Source: Candidatus Omnitrophota bacterium
GTDB lineage: Bacteria > Ratteibacteria > UBA8468 > B48-G9 > JAFGKM01
Assembly (NCBI GenBank): GCA_023819375.1
Contig: JAMWDI010000003.1
Coordinates: forward strand, 186,001 to 250,000
Direction: 5' to 3'
Length of the DNA: 64,000 bases
Part shown: positions 55,644-64,000 of the stretch, in pieces
Position numbering within the stretch: the stretch's first letter is position 1
Layout: each line of letters starts with the position of its first letter
Position numbers and translations under genes: made by a program
Notes under the pieces: model-generated
Database searches by the model: none
The model's input: only the letters and a program-made list of their open reading frames with translations
What the model was told of the DNA's origin: nothing

Positions 55644-56283
55644 GATAAATATTTATGATTTGGAAGGAAATATTGTTGGTGAAAAAGAAATTAGTGACGA
55701 CATTTTAAAAGGTCCAATTAATAAAGATGTTTTGTATTATTATACTGTAAGTTATCTTGCAAATCAGAGACTTGGAACACATTCAACAAAAACAAGAGGA
55801 GAAGTTAGTGGTGGTGGAAGAAAACCATGGAGACAAAAGGGAACAGGAAGAGCAAGAGTTGGTTCAATCAGGAATCCAATATGGCGTCATGGTGGAATTG
55901 CTTTTGGTCCAAAACCGAGAGATTATTATATACGGTTGCCTAAAAAGGTAAGAAGAAAAGCACTTATAGAATCTTTAAGGGACAAATTAATGGAAAATAA
56001 AATTGCATTTTTAAAACTTAAAAATATAGAAATTCCTAAAACGAAAATATTTGACAACTTTTTGAAAAAAGTTGGTTTCAAAAATGAAAAAATTTTGTTC
56101 ATTTTTAAAAATTCAGATGACAGAAAAAATTTTATTCTATCGGTTCGAAATTTGCCACTCGTTAAATATGACTATATAAATAGAATAAATGCATATGAAA
56201 TACTTGAAAGTGACAGATTGATTTTTGAAGAAGAACTTGGTGAAGATTTGAAAACTTATTTAGAAGGAGGGAAAATTGTTTGA
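55636..56283 (+). CDS. rplD: Ribosomal protein L4
   Basis: 215 residues; the extended loop GEVSGGGRKPWRQKGTGRAR and GSIRNPIWRHGGIAFGPKPRDY is intact. L4 lines the exit tunnel and in some bacteria represses the S10 operon. The AAGAAGGTG site lies within the end of rplC. Overlaps rplW by 8 bases. Confidence 0.96.
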   Translation: MAKINIYDLEGNIVGEKEISDDILKGPINKDVLYYYTVSYLANQRLGTHSTKTRGEVSGGGRKPWRQKGTGRARVGSIRNPIWRHGGIAFGPKPRDYYIRLPKKVRRKALIESLRDKLMENKIAFLKLKNIEIPKTKIFDNFLKKVGFKNEKILFIFKNSDDRKNFILSVRNLPLVKYDYINRINAYEILESDRLIFEEELGEDLKTYLEGGKIV

Positions 56284-56557
56284 TCCGTATAAAATAATTA
56301 AACATCCAATAATAACAGAAAAATCTACTCTTTTAGAGAAGGAAAATAAATATGTTTTTTGTGTGGATAGCAAAGCCAATAAAAATCAGATTAAAAAAGC
56401 AATAGAGGAGATATATAAAGTAAAGGTGGAAAAAGTTTTTGTTATAAATGTTCCACCTAAAAAAAGAAGATATAGATTTTTTATTGAAGGTTATAAGTCA
56501 GGATTTAAAAAAGCAATTGTTAAATTGAAAGAAGGAGAAAAAATTGCCATTACGTAA
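56276..56557 (+). CDS. rplW: Ribosomal protein L23 (TTG start)
   Basis: 93 residues; the motif [22 protein letters not shown] identifies L23, the protein at the tunnel exit that docks trigger factor and SRP. The start codon is TTG at 56276, set by GGAGGGAAAA directly upstream; no ATG lies near. Overlaps rplD and rplB. Confidence 0.95.
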   Translation: MFDPYKIIKHPIITEKSTLLEKENKYVFCVDSKANKNQIKKAIEEIYKVKVEKVFVINVPPKKRRYRFFIEGYKSGFKKAIVKLKEGEKIAIT

Positions 56558-57368
56558 ATTAAAACCGGTTACTCCTGGACAAAGACATACTATTTTGCAG
56601 GATTTTTCTGATATTACAAAAAAGGAACCAGAAAAATCACTTGTTTTTGGTTTGAAAAAAACTGGTGGAAGGAATAATACAGGAAGAATAACTGTAAGAC
56701 ATAGAGGTGGTGGCCATAAAAGACTTTATAGAATAATTGATTTTAAAGGAAGAATTGGATATGAGGCTATTGTTAAAAGTATAGAATATGATCCAAATAG
56801 AAATGCAAGAATTGCTCTTATAACATATACAGATGGAGTAAAAAGTTATATCATAGCACCTCTTGGTCTTAAAGTTGGTGATAGAATTAAATGTGGAGAA
56901 GATGCAGAAATAAAAGTTGGAAATAGATTACCGTTAAAGAATATTCCAGAAGGAACACAAATTTATAATATAGAATTAATCCCGGGGAAAGGTGGACAAA
57001 TTGCAAGAAGTGCAGGAACATTTGCAACTTTGATGGTAAAAGGAGAAAAATATGCACAAGTTCGTTTGCCATCTGGAGAAATAAGACTATTTGATTTAAG
57101 ATGTTATGCTTCAATAGGACAGGTTAGTAATCCTGAATATAAATATATTTCTTTAGGAAAAGCAGGAAGATCAAGGTGGCTTGGTATAAGACCAACAGTT
57201 AGAGGAGTTGCAATGAATCCTGTTGATCATCCTATGGGAGGAGGGGAAGGAAAAGGTAAGGGTCATCAATCACAAAGTCCAACAGGCGTTCCTGCAAAAG
57301 GATATAAAACAAGGAAAAAGAGGAAACCATCTGATAAATTTATAGTTCAAAGAAGGGGAAAGAAATGA
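56544..57368 (+). CDS. rplB: Ribosomal protein L2 (TTG start)
   Basis: 274 residues, standard length. [44 protein letters not shown], and [18 protein letters not shown] with the conserved His. L2 supports peptidyl transfer and subunit joining. A TTG start at 56544 sits behind GAAGGAGAAAAA. Ends in an ATGA overlap with rpsS. Confidence 0.97.
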   Translation: MPLRKLKPVTPGQRHTILQDFSDITKKEPEKSLVFGLKKTGGRNNTGRITVRHRGGGHKRLYRIIDFKGRIGYEAIVKSIEYDPNRNARIALITYTDGVKSYIIAPLGLKVGDRIKCGEDAEIKVGNRLPLKNIPEGTQIYNIELIPGKGGQIARSAGTFATLMVKGEKYAQVRLPSGEIRLFDLRCYASIGQVSNPEYKYISLGKAGRSRWLGIRPTVRGVAMNPVDHPMGGGEGKGKGHQSQSPTGVPAKGYKTRKKRKPSDKFIVQRRGKK

Positions 57369-57646
57369 GGTCTAAAAAGAAAGGCCCTTATGTAGATAGT
57401 AAACTTTTAGAGAAAGTAATGAAACTTAAAGAAAAAGGGAAAAAGGAGATAATAAAAACTTGGTCAAGAGCAAGTACAATTATTCCTGAATTTGTTGGAC
57501 ACACTTTTGCAGTTCATAATGGAAGAACTTTTGTAAATGTATATGTGACAGAAAATATGGTAGGTCATAGACTTGGAGAATTTGCACCTACAAGAACTTT
57601 TAGAGGCCATGGTGCTCATACTGAAAGAGCAAGAGAAAAGAAATAA
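57365..57646 (+). CDS. rpsS: Ribosomal protein S19
   Basis: 93 residues; [36 protein letters not shown] and [17 protein letters not shown] are canonical. Small-subunit head protein. Overlaps rplB by 4 bases; rplV follows by 13. Confidence 0.97.
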   Translation: MRSKKKGPYVDSKLLEKVMKLKEKGKKEIIKTWSRASTIIPEFVGHTFAVHNGRTFVNVYVTENMVGHRLGEFAPTRTFRGHGAHTERAREKK

Positions 57647-57659
57647 AAAGGATTAGAAA

Positions 57660-57995
57660 ATGGAAGTGACTGCAATTGCAAGATATGTAAGAATTAGTCC
57701 AAGAAAATTAAGAACAATAATTGAACTTGTAAAAGGGAAAGAGGTAAATGATGCAATTGGTATTTTGAAGAATCTGCCTAAAAAAGGAGCAAGAATTCTT
57801 GAAAAAGTTATAAAAAGTGCAGAAAATAATGGTAAACAGAAAGCAGAGGGAGTTGAATGGAAAATAAAAAATATAATAGTTGATGGTGGTCCAATGCTTA
57901 AAAGATATAGAGCCGCACCAATGGGTAGAGCAGTGATGGTAAGAAAGAGAACATCCCATATAAAAGTAATTCTTGAAAGTAAAGGAGAAAAATAA
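57660..57995 (+). CDS. rplV: Ribosomal protein L22
   Basis: 111 residues; ARYVRISPRKLRTIIELVKG, and the exit-tunnel hairpin VDGGPMLKRYRAAPMGRA before the C-terminal RTSHIKVIL. Its loop contributes to the macrolide site. rpsC starts at the base after the stop. Confidence 0.97.
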   Translation: MEVTAIARYVRISPRKLRTIIELVKGKEVNDAIGILKNLPKKGARILEKVIKSAENNGKQKAEGVEWKIKNIIVDGGPMLKRYRAAPMGRAVMVRKRTSHIKVILESKGEK

Positions 57996-58661
57996 ATGGG
58001 ACAGAAGGTTAATCCTATTGGCTTAAGAATAGGAATTGTTGAAAACTGGAGAAGTAATTGGTTTGCTAATAAAAAAGAATTTAAAGAGATGCTTAAAGAG
58101 GATATTTTGATAAGAGATTACATAAAAAAGAGATATCCGAGAGGATCTATTTCAAAAATAGAAATTGAAAAAACAGATAAAATCAGAATAAGAATTTACA
58201 CACCAAGGCCGGGAGTTGTTCTTGGAAGAAGAGGGGCAGAAATAAATCGTTTAAGAGATGAATTATACGAAATGTTTAAAAAACAAATTACCATTGATTG
58301 TATAGAAGTTAATCCTCCTGGACTTTCTGCACAATTTCTTGCAGATTCAATAGTATTGCAGTTGGAAAAGAGAGTGCCACACAGACAAGCAATAAAAAAA
58401 GCAATGGATCTTGCAATACAATCAGGAGCAAAAGGCGTAAAAGTTAGAATTTCTGGTAGAATAGGTGGAGTTGAAATTGCGAGAAGTGAACAATATATTG
58501 TTGGAAAGGTTCCTTTACATACATTGAGAGCAAAAATTGATTATGCTACATCTACTGCCTTTTTAAGAAGTGGAACAGTTGGAGTGAAAGTTTGGGTCTA
58601 TCTTGGAGAAATATTAGAAGAAAAGGAGGAAAAGGATGCCGTTGATGCCCAAAAGAGTTAA
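57996..58661 (+). CDS. rpsC: Ribosomal protein S3
   Basis: 221 residues; [21 protein letters not shown], the KH-domain motif [13 protein letters not shown], and [30 protein letters not shown]. Located at the mRNA entry. Ends in an acidic-basic tail and overlaps rplP by 26 bases. Confidence 0.97.
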   Translation: MGQKVNPIGLRIGIVENWRSNWFANKKEFKEMLKEDILIRDYIKKRYPRGSISKIEIEKTDKIRIRIYTPRPGVVLGRRGAEINRLRDELYEMFKKQITIDCIEVNPPGLSAQFLADSIVLQLEKRVPHRQAIKKAMDLAIQSGAKGVKVRISGRIGGVEIARSEQYIVGKVPLHTLRAKIDYATSTAFLRSGTVGVKVWVYLGEILEEKEEKDAVDAQKS

Positions 58662-59055
58662 ATATAGAAAAATGCAAAGAGGCAGAACAAAGGGACAAGC
58701 AAGTAGAGGTAATAAACTTTTTTATGGTGAATATGGATTGAAAATTCTTGAACCTGGTTGGCTTACTGCTCAACAAATAGAAGCAGCAAGAATTGCTATA
58801 ACTCATTATTTGAAATCAAGAGGAAAATTGTGGATAAGAGTTTTTCCTGATAAACCTGTTACTAAAAAACCAGCAGAAAGCAGAATGGGGAAAGGAAAAG
58901 GAGATGTTGAAAAATGGGTTGCTGTTGTTCTCCCTGGAAGAATAATTTTTGAAATATCTGGTGTTTCAGAAGAACTTGCAAAAGAAGCCTTAAGAAGAGC
59001 ATCTCATAAAATTCCATTTAAATCAAAGATTGTTTCTCGTTCTTTAATTAGTTAA
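58636..59055 (+). CDS. rplP: Ribosomal protein L16
   Basis: 139 residues; [41 protein letters not shown] and [27 protein letters not shown] fixes the ATG at 58636. It overlaps the end of rpsC. The next gene has its own promoter. Confidence 0.97.
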   Translation: MPLMPKRVKYRKMQRGRTKGQASRGNKLFYGEYGLKILEPGWLTAQQIEAARIAITHYLKSRGKLWIRVFPDKPVTKKPAESRMGKGKGDVEKWVAVVLPGRIIFEISGVSEELAKEALRRASHKIPFKSKIVSRSLIS

Positions 59056-59058
59056 TTT

Positions 59059-59087
59059 TTGCAATTATTTTAAAACTATGTTATAAT
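59059..59087 (+). promoter_or_regulatory. Internal promoter before rpmC
   Basis: TTGCAA, a 17-base spacer and TATAAT, just after the rplP stop and 30 bases before the rpmC ATG. It would add a second transcription start in the middle of the ribosomal cluster. Confidence 0.7.
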
Positions 59088-59117
59088 AATTTTTTGTCTT
59101 TTAAAAGGGTAAAATCA

Positions 59118-59327
59118 ATGAAAAAGGAAGAAATTAAAAAATGGAGAGAAGCGTCAAAAGAAGAGATAGAAAATAAAATTTTAGAACTTAAAAGGAAACT
59201 TTATGAATTAAAAAATCAACTGCTTATAGGGCAGTTGAAAAACTATTCACAAATTAAAGAAATAAAAAAAGATATTGCGCGATTAAAAACTATTTTAAGA
59301 GAAAGAGAATTAGGGGTTAAAAAATGA
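59118..59327 (+). CDS. rpmC: Ribosomal protein L29
   Basis: 69 residues from the ATG at 59118; the TTG at 59094 in the track is rejected because AAAAGGG lies properly before 59118 and the family starts MKxEEI. Helical hairpin with [22 protein letters not shown] and [14 protein letters not shown]. Overlaps rpsQ by ATGA. Confidence 0.95.
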   Translation: MKKEEIKKWREASKEEIENKILELKRKLYELKNQLLIGQLKNYSQIKEIKKDIARLKTILRERELGVKK

Positions 59328-59641
59328 AAAAATATATAGAAAAAATTGGAGTTGTTGTCAGTGATAAGATGGATAAGACAAGAGTTGTTATGGTTGAGTT
59401 TATGACACAACATCCACTTTATAAAAAAACAATTAGGAAGAGAAGAAAATTTATGGCACATGATGAAGATAATGCTACAAAAGTAGGAGATATAGTAAGA
59501 ATTATTCAAACAAGACCATTGAGTAGACATAAAAGATGGAAAATTCTTGAAATTTTGGGCAGGAAAGAAGATATTTTAGAAAAGGTGAAAAAAGAAGGAG
59601 AGCCAAGTGGTACAACTGAGAACAATGCTTCAAGTGGCTGA
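59324..59641 (+). CDS. rpsQ: Ribosomal protein S17
   Basis: 105 residues; [37 protein letters not shown] and [20 protein letters not shown] are canonical. The tail is about 15-20 residues longer than usual and runs 35 bases into rplN. It binds 16S rRNA helices early in assembly. Confidence 0.96.
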   Translation: MKKYIEKIGVVVSDKMDKTRVVMVEFMTQHPLYKKTIRKRRKFMAHDEDNATKVGDIVRIIQTRPLSRHKRWKILEILGRKEDILEKVKKEGEPSGTTENNASSG

Positions 59642-59975
59642 TAATACAGGGGCTAAAAAAATAATGGTTATAGGATTTATTGGTAGTTCTAAAAAAAGAT
59701 ATGCTTATGTAGGAGATATTGTTGTTTGTAGTGTTAAAGATGCAATTCCTGATGGTATAGTGAAAAAGAAAGAAAAAGTAAAAGCAGTTATTGTTAGAAC
59801 AAAAAAAGAAATAAAAAGAAAGGATGGCTCTGTAATAAGATTTGATCACAATTCTGCAGTTATAATAGATAATGAAGGAAATCCGAGAGGAACAAGAGTT
59901 TTTGGGCCTGTTCCGAGAGAATTGAGAGAGAAAAACTTTACAAAGATAATTTCTCTTGCGCCGGAGGTTCTATAA
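59607..59975 (+). CDS. rplN: Ribosomal protein L14 (GTG start)
   Basis: 122 residues, the standard length from a GTG at 59607 behind AAGGAG inside rps[37 protein letters not shown] and [28 protein letters not shown] identify it. It lies at the subunit interface where RsfS binds. Confidence 0.97.
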   Translation: MVQLRTMLQVADNTGAKKIMVIGFIGSSKKRYAYVGDIVVCSVKDAIPDGIVKKKEKVKAVIVRTKKEIKRKDGSVIRFDHNSAVIIDNEGNPRGTRVFGPVPRELREKNFTKIISLAPEVL

Positions 59976-59976
59976 A

Positions 59977-60306
59977 ATGAAATATAAATTAAAAAAGGGT
60001 GATATTGTTCAGGTAATTAAAGGTAAAGATAAAGGGAAAAAAGGCAGAATTTTAAAGATCTTTAGAGAAGAAGGAAGAGTCCTTGTTGAAGGTGTAAATT
60101 TTGTTAAGAAACATATGAAACCCAGATCTGTTGATAAACAAGGTGGAATAATTTTAGTTGAGAAACCAATTTCAATTTCAAATGTAAATTATTTCTGTTT
60201 GAAATGTAGCAAACCGACAAGATTAGGTATTAGGTTTCTTGAAGATGGAACAAAGGTAAGATATTGTAAAAAATGTAAAGAAGTTGTTGAGGAGAAGGAG
60301 AAATAG
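59977..60306 (+). CDS. rplX: Ribosomal protein L24
   Basis: 109 residues from the ATG at 59977, preferred over the TTG at 59956 because GGAGG lies between them. The KOW motif KKGDIVQVIKGKDKGKKGRI and KKHMKPRSVDKQGGIILVEKPI are typical. It also has a CLKC-CKKC zinc-like pair near the end, as in many L24. Confidence 0.96.
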   Translation: MKYKLKKGDIVQVIKGKDKGKKGRILKIFREEGRVLVEGVNFVKKHMKPRSVDKQGGIILVEKPISISNVNYFCLKCSKPTRLGIRFLEDGTKVRYCKKCKEVVEEKEK

Positions 60307-60308
60307 TT

Positions 60309-60857
60309 ATGGAGGAACCAAGATTGAAAAAATTGTATAAAGAGGAAGTTATTCCAAAATTGATGGAAAAATTTAAATACAAAAATAAATTACAGGTTCC
60401 AAAAATTTTAAAAATAGTTTTGAATATGGGAATTGGAAGAGATGGAAAAGACGCAAAAGCAGTTGAGGCGGCTCAAAGAGAATTAACTTTAATTGCTGGA
60501 CAAAAAGCAGTTTTGACAAAAGCAAAGAAATCAATAGCAGGTTTCAATGTAAGGAAAGGGAACATTGTTGGGGTTATGGTAACTTTAAGAGGGAATAGAA
60601 TGTATGAATTTCTTGATAGATTAATAACAGTTGCTTTACCAAGGATAAGAGATTTTGAAGGTTTACCAAAAAGTTCTGTTGATGGGAGAGGTTCATATAC
60701 TATAGGGATAAAAGAACATGTTATATTCCCAGAAGTTGATTATAATACAATATATAAAGTTCAAGGTATGAATGTAACAATAGTAACTTCAGCAAAAACA
60801 CCAGAAGAAACAATTGCACTTCTCAAAGAAATTGGTTTACCCATAAGGGAGGGTTAA
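60309..60857 (+). CDS. rplE: Ribosomal protein L5
   Basis: 182 residues; [28 protein letters not shown]-equivalent [21 protein letters not shown] and [16 protein letters not shown]. It carries 5S rRNA and contacts the P-site tRNA. GGAGAAGGAGAAA lies ahead of the ATG. Confidence 0.97.
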   Translation: MEEPRLKKLYKEEVIPKLMEKFKYKNKLQVPKILKIVLNMGIGRDGKDAKAVEAAQRELTLIAGQKAVLTKAKKSIAGFNVRKGNIVGVMVTLRGNRMYEFLDRLITVALPRIRDFEGLPKSSVDGRGSYTIGIKEHVIFPEVDYNTIYKVQGMNVTIVTSAKTPEETIALLKEIGLPIREG

Positions 60858-60858
60858 G

Positions 60859-61044
60859 TTGGCGAGAAAATGTTTTTTTGAAAAGATGAAAAAAGAGCCG
60901 AAATATAAAGTAAGAAAAAGAAATAGATGCTGGAGATGTGGAAGACCAAGAGGTTATTTGAGGAAATTTGGAATATGTAGAATATGTTTTAGAGAACTTG
61001 CTGGAAAGGGTGAAATACCAGGAGTAAAAAAGGCAAGTTGGTAA
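60859..61044 (+). CDS. rpsN: Ribosomal protein S14, zinc-binding type (TTG start)
   Basis: 61 residues, the short zinc form, with [20 protein letters not shown] as the Cys4 site and the ending [11 protein letters not shown]. Start is a TTG directly behind GAGGGTTAAG, overlapping nothing. Zinc dependence is a family property. Confidence 0.96.
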   Translation: MARKCFFEKMKKEPKYKVRKRNRCWRCGRPRGYLRKFGICRICFRELAGKGEIPGVKKASW

Positions 61045-61055
61045 AGGAGGAATCT

Positions 61056-61451
61056 ATGACAATGACTGATCCAATTGCAGATATGCTTACAAGGATTAGA
61101 AATGCAAATGCTGTTTCAAAAACTTATGTAGATGTTCCTTATAGTAAGTTTAAAGAAGAAATATTGAAAGTTTTAAAAGAAGAAAAATATATAAAAGATT
61201 ATGAAGTAATTCAAGAAAATTCAAAAAAAATCTTGAGAGTTTATCTACTTTATTATGGTAAAAGAAAGGCAATAACAGAAATAAAAAAAATAAGTACACC
61301 TGGAAGAAGAATTTATGTTTCAAAGGATAAGATACCAGTTATAAAAAATAATTATGGTATTGCAGTTTTAACAACTTCAAAAGGCGTGATGAGTAACAAA
61401 AAAGCCAAAGAACTTGGAATTGGTGGAGAATTGTTATTTTATGTCTGGTAA
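61056..61451 (+). CDS. rpsH: Ribosomal protein S8
   Basis: 131 residues from the ATG at 61056, set by AAAGGAGGAATCT; the TTG at 61038 lies in rpsN. TDPIADMLTRIRNANAV, STPGRRIYVSKDKIP and GELLFYVW are canonical. S8 often autoregulates the spc operon by binding mRNA. Confidence 0.96.
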   Translation: MTMTDPIADMLTRIRNANAVSKTYVDVPYSKFKEEILKVLKEEKYIKDYEVIQENSKKILRVYLLYYGKRKAITEIKKISTPGRRIYVSKDKIPVIKNNYGIAVLTTSKGVMSNKKAKELGIGGELLFYVW

Positions 61452-61463
61452 AAAGGACCAAAA

Positions 61464-62030
61464 ATGGCAAGATTAGGTAAAAAGCCAGTTGAAATTCCAG
61501 AAGGAGTAAATGTAAAAATTGAAAATGGCATTATTTATGTTGAAGGAAAAAATGGCAAACTTTCACAAAAAATATTTCCTAATTTAAGTGTTGTTATAGA
61601 AGATAAAAAAATTTTTGTTAGGAATGAAGTAGATCCAAAAAACAAAAAATTATATAGAAAAACAGATCAACTACATGGACTTTTGAGAAGTTTAATTTTT
61701 AATATGGTAAAAGGTGTAACTGAGGGTTATGAAAAAATACTTGAAATTCATGGAGTTGGTTACAAAGGAGAAGTTAAGGGGAACAGGCTTATTCTTACAC
61801 TTGGATTTACTCATCCAGTAGAAGTAGAGATACCAGAAGGTATAAAAGTTGAAGTAAGTAAAAATACTGTAATTTTTGTTAGAGGAGCGGATAAACAAAA
61901 AGTGGGAGAATTTGCTGCAACAATAAGGAGAATTTGTCCACCTGATTCATATAAAGGAAAAGGAATAAGATATAGAGGAGAATATGTAAGATTGAAACCA
62001 GGAAAAGCAGCAGTAGGAGCAACAAAATGA
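61464..62030 (+). CDS. rplF: Ribosomal protein L6
   Basis: 188 residues; [43 protein letters not shown], and [19 protein letters not shown]. Two related alpha/beta domains near the sarcin-ricin loop. Overlaps rplR by ATGA. Confidence 0.97.
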   Translation: MARLGKKPVEIPEGVNVKIENGIIYVEGKNGKLSQKIFPNLSVVIEDKKIFVRNEVDPKNKKLYRKTDQLHGLLRSLIFNMVKGVTEGYEKILEIHGVGYKGEVKGNRLILTLGFTHPVEVEIPEGIKVEVSKNTVIFVRGADKQKVGEFAATIRRICPPDSYKGKGIRYRGEYVRLKPGKAAVGATK

Positions 62031-62410
62031 AATTGACAAAAGAGGAAAGAAGAAAAAGAAGACATTTGAGAGTAAGGAAAAAAGTGAAAGGAACACCTGA
62101 GAGACCGAGATTATGTGTCTTCAGAAGTTTGAAACATATATATGCATCTTTGATAGATGATACAGTTGTTCCTAACAGAGTAATTACAACAGTTTCAAGT
62201 TTATCAAAAGAGTTTAAAGAAAGAACCAAGGATTTAAAGGGTGTACATGGTGGAAACGTTAAAGGAGCAGAAATTGTTGGTGAAATTGTTGCCAAAAAAG
62301 CATTAGAACTTGGTATTGAAAAAGTAGTTTTTGATAGAGGAGGTTATAAATATACTGGTAGAGTAAAAGCACTTGCTGAATCTGCAAGAAAAGGAGGTCT
62401 AAAATTTTAG
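62027..62410 (+). CDS. rplR: Ribosomal protein L18
   Basis: 127 residues; [34 protein letters not shown], and [27 protein letters not shown] 5S rRNA-binding protein. It overlaps rplF by 4 bases; rpsE starts 14 bases after the stop. Confidence 0.96.
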   Translation: MKLTKEERRKRRHLRVRKKVKGTPERPRLCVFRSLKHIYASLIDDTVVPNRVITTVSSLSKEFKERTKDLKGVHGGNVKGAEIVGEIVAKKALELGIEKVVFDRGGYKYTGRVKALAESARKGGLKF

Positions 62411-62424
62411 AAAAAGAAACTTTA

Positions 62425-62898
62425 ATGGAGGGAGTTGAAGAAAAACAGATTGTTATTGAAATTAGGAGAGTTACAAAAGTTACTAAAGGTGGCAAAAATT
62501 TAAGTTTTAGAGCAGTTGTAGTTGTTGGTAATGGAAAAGGGAAAGCGGGATTTGGTGTTGGTAAAGCAAACGAAGTTCCAGAGGCAATAAGAAAAGGTAT
62601 TGAACAGGCAAGAAAGAATATGATAGAAGTTCCATTAAAAGGTTCAACTATACCGCACAGTGTAGAAAGTAAATTTGGCGCTTCTAAAGTCATTTTAAAA
62701 CCTGCAAGTAAAGGTCATGGTATGGTTGCAGGGAGAACAATAAGAGCATTTTTAGATGTTTGTGGTATAAGGGATATCATATGTAAATGTCTTGGTTCAA
62801 CAAATCCAATAAATGTTCTTAATGCAACAGTTAAAGCATTACAAAAAATAAAAATTAAAGGAGAAGAAGATGAAACTTCATCAGTTGAAACCACCTAA
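62425..62898 (+). CDS. rpsE: Ribosomal protein S5
   Basis: 157 residues; RRVTKVTKGGKNLSFRAVVVVG, GKAGFGVGKANEVPEAIRKG and GRTIRAFLDVCGIRDIICKCLG. Part of the mRNA-entry helicase region. Its ribosome site is weak (GAAAAAGAAAC). It overlaps rplO by 29 bases, with no rpmD between them. Confidence 0.96.
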   Translation: MEGVEEKQIVIEIRRVTKVTKGGKNLSFRAVVVVGNGKGKAGFGVGKANEVPEAIRKGIEQARKNMIEVPLKGSTIPHSVESKFGASKVILKPASKGHGMVAGRTIRAFLDVCGIRDIICKCLGSTNPINVLNATVKALQKIKIKGEEDETSSVETT

Positions 62899-63319
62899 AG
62901 GAGCTAAACATAAGAAAAAACGGCTTGGGAGAGGTGATTCGTCAGGGCATGGTGGAACTTCAACAAGAGGTCATAAAGGACATAAAGCAAGAAGTGGTTA
63001 TAGGTTACCATTTAATTTTGAAGGTGGCCAGATGCCTCTTGTAAGAAGATTGCCAAAAAGAGGCTTTACTCATTTAAAACCATATAAAATAGAAATAGTT
63101 AATTTAGGACAGATAGAAAAAAAATTTAATGAAGGAGAAGAAGTAAATCCAGAAACTTTAAAAAATAAAGGACTTATTAAAAAAGGAGAATTTGTTAGAA
63201 TTCTTGGCGAAGGTACTTTAACAAAAAAACTTATATTTTTTGCTCATCATTTTTCTAAAAAAGCAAAAGAGAAAATTGAAAAAGTTGGAGGGGTTGCTAA
63301 TTTGATAAAGGATAAATAA
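62870..63319 (+). CDS. rplO: Ribosomal protein L15
   Basis: 149 residues; LKPPKGAKHKKKRLGRGDSSGHGGTS-type opening and FEGGQMPLVRRLPKRGFTH. AAAGGAGAAGAAG sets the start inside the rpsE tail. secY follows immediately, as in most spc operons. Confidence 0.96.
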   Translation: MKLHQLKPPKGAKHKKKRLGRGDSSGHGGTSTRGHKGHKARSGYRLPFNFEGGQMPLVRRLPKRGFTHLKPYKIEIVNLGQIEKKFNEGEEVNPETLKNKGLIKKGEFVRILGEGTLTKKLIFFAHHFSKKAKEKIEKVGGVANLIKDK

Positions 63320-63320
63320 A

Positions 63321-64000
63321 ATGTTTGAAGGTTTTAGAGATACTTTTAAAATACCTGATTTAAAAAGAAGAATAGGAATTACTATTTTGCTTTTAACAGT
63401 TTATAGATTTGGTTGTTATATTCCTGTCCCAGGAATTAATGGTAAAGAACTTGCTAAAATTTTTGAAGGCTCAGGAAATACTTTATTTGCTCTTGCCGAT
63501 CTTTTTTCAGGAGGGGCATTAAGTCAGGCAACAATTTTTGCTCTTGGGATTATGCCATATATAAGTGTTTCAATTGTTTTAGAACTTCTTGCTTCTATAG
63601 TTCCATATTTTGAAAATATGTTAAGAAGTGGAGTTGAAGGAAGAAGAAAACTTACACAACTTACAAGAATTGGCACAGTTGGTTTATGCATTTTTCAGGG
63701 GATGGCGGTAAGTATTTTACTTGAAAATCCTGAACATTTTGGTGGCGTAGTGATAGTTGCAAATCCAGGATGGTTATTCAGAGTAGTTACAACTTTAACT
63801 TTAACTGCTGGAACTGTTTTTCTTATGTATCTCGGAGAACAGATAACAGAGAAAGGAATAGGAAATGGTATTTCTCTTATCATAACCACAAGTATTATTT
63901 CTAGGATGCCGGTAGCCTTTCATAGAATGGCTGGACTTGTTGTTTCAGGTGAAGTCAATTTTTTAGTTGTTATAATTCTTTGTGCTTTAATTTTTGGAGT
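63321..64000 (+). CDS. secY: Protein translocase subunit SecY, 5' part
   Basis: The ATG at 63321 opens a frame that runs off the window, with about 226 residues visible; the ORF track does not list it. SecY is the channel of the Sec translocon, partner of SecE at 39987. Landmarks are IPVPGINGKEL, the plug and second helix region LADLFSGGALSQATIFALGIMPYISVSI, VPYFENMLRSGVEGRRKLTQ-like text with the usual L-x-x-EGE replaced by RSGVEGRRKLTQLTR, and GNGISLIITTSIISRMP. Four to five membrane helices lie in view. Confidence 0.95.
   Translation, partial: MFEGFRDTFKIPDLKRRIGITILLLTVYRFGCYIPVPGINGKELAKIFEGSGNTLFALADLFSGGALSQATIFALGIMPYISVSIVLELLASIVPYFENMLRSGVEGRRKLTQLTRIGTVGLCIFQGMAVSILLENPEHFGGVVIVANPGWLFRVVTTLTLTAGTVFLMYLGEQITEKGIGNGISLIITTSIISRMPVAFHRMAGLVVSGEVNFLVVIILCALIFG

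Noticed and set aside
1-64000. CRISPR arrays, insertion sequences, phage genes
   Set aside because: No regularly spaced direct repeats, transposase or integrase motifs, or terminal inverted repeats flanking an ORF were seen on either strand.

Overview
The window is low-GC bacterial DNA, A/T-rich at third codon positions, with sigma70-type promoters (TTGACA-17/18-TATAAT) and mostly AGGAGG-type ribosome binding sites. Prepilin-like proteins opening [20 protein letters not shown] and ending in an H-x-DG motif, large secreted DUF4091/GH123-like and CBM9-like proteins, an FAD oxidoreductase with a discoidin-like tail and an NAD-linked formate dehydrogenase suggest an anaerobic, polysaccharide-using bacterium. 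It is probably a candidate phylum near the Planctomycetes-Verrucomicrobia-Lentisphaerae or Omnitrophota groups. That placement is inference; there is no rRNA gene in the window.

Layout. 1-4877: 3' end of mnmE, dcd behind a tRNA-Thr on the minus strand, a small membrane protein, a CstA-family transporter and transketolase. 4967-18798: an apparent glycan-utilisation cluster of a GntR/LacI-type regulator, two prepilin-like genes and four large secreted proteins, closed by a structured inverted repeat. 18989-22091: an ABC exporter with an N-terminal zinc ribbon, its DUF1854 partner and a YjbQ-family protein. 22278-35447: molybdenum cofactor genes (moaA, fdhD, moaC, a MOSC-MogA fusion, mobA, moeA) around a three-gene NAD(P)-linked formate dehydrogenase whose NuoF subunit is fused to a GltD-like flavoprotein. 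A second GntR/LacI regulator and a LamG-like secreted protein interrupt this block. 35466-38134: a Mth938/DUF498 protein and the FAD oxidoreductase. 38257-64000: tRNA-Gly, tRNA-Thr, tuf, rpmG, tRNA-Trp, secE, nusG, rplKAJL, a single-ORF rpoB-rpoC fusion, rpsL, rpsG, fusA, a second identical tuf, then the S10/spc ribosomal genes up to a truncated secY.

How it works together. The moa, moe, mob and MogA proteins would make molybdopterin guanine dinucleotide, FdhD would sulfurate it, and the product would serve the Cys-type formate dehydrogenase. Electrons would pass through NuoE/NuoF to NAD+, with a possible second NAD(P)H site in the GltD module. The glycan cluster would supply sugars to central metabolism, including transketolase. 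The 3' third is the main transcription and translation locus, with tRNA genes serving as 5' leaders of several mRNAs.

No stretch longer than 300 bases lacks a gene. The largest gaps are 33433-33644 (a possible degraded coding remnant), 18799-18988 (inverted repeat plus promoter) and 22092-22277 (nothing convincing). I saw no CRISPR array, insertion sequence, phage gene or replication origin.
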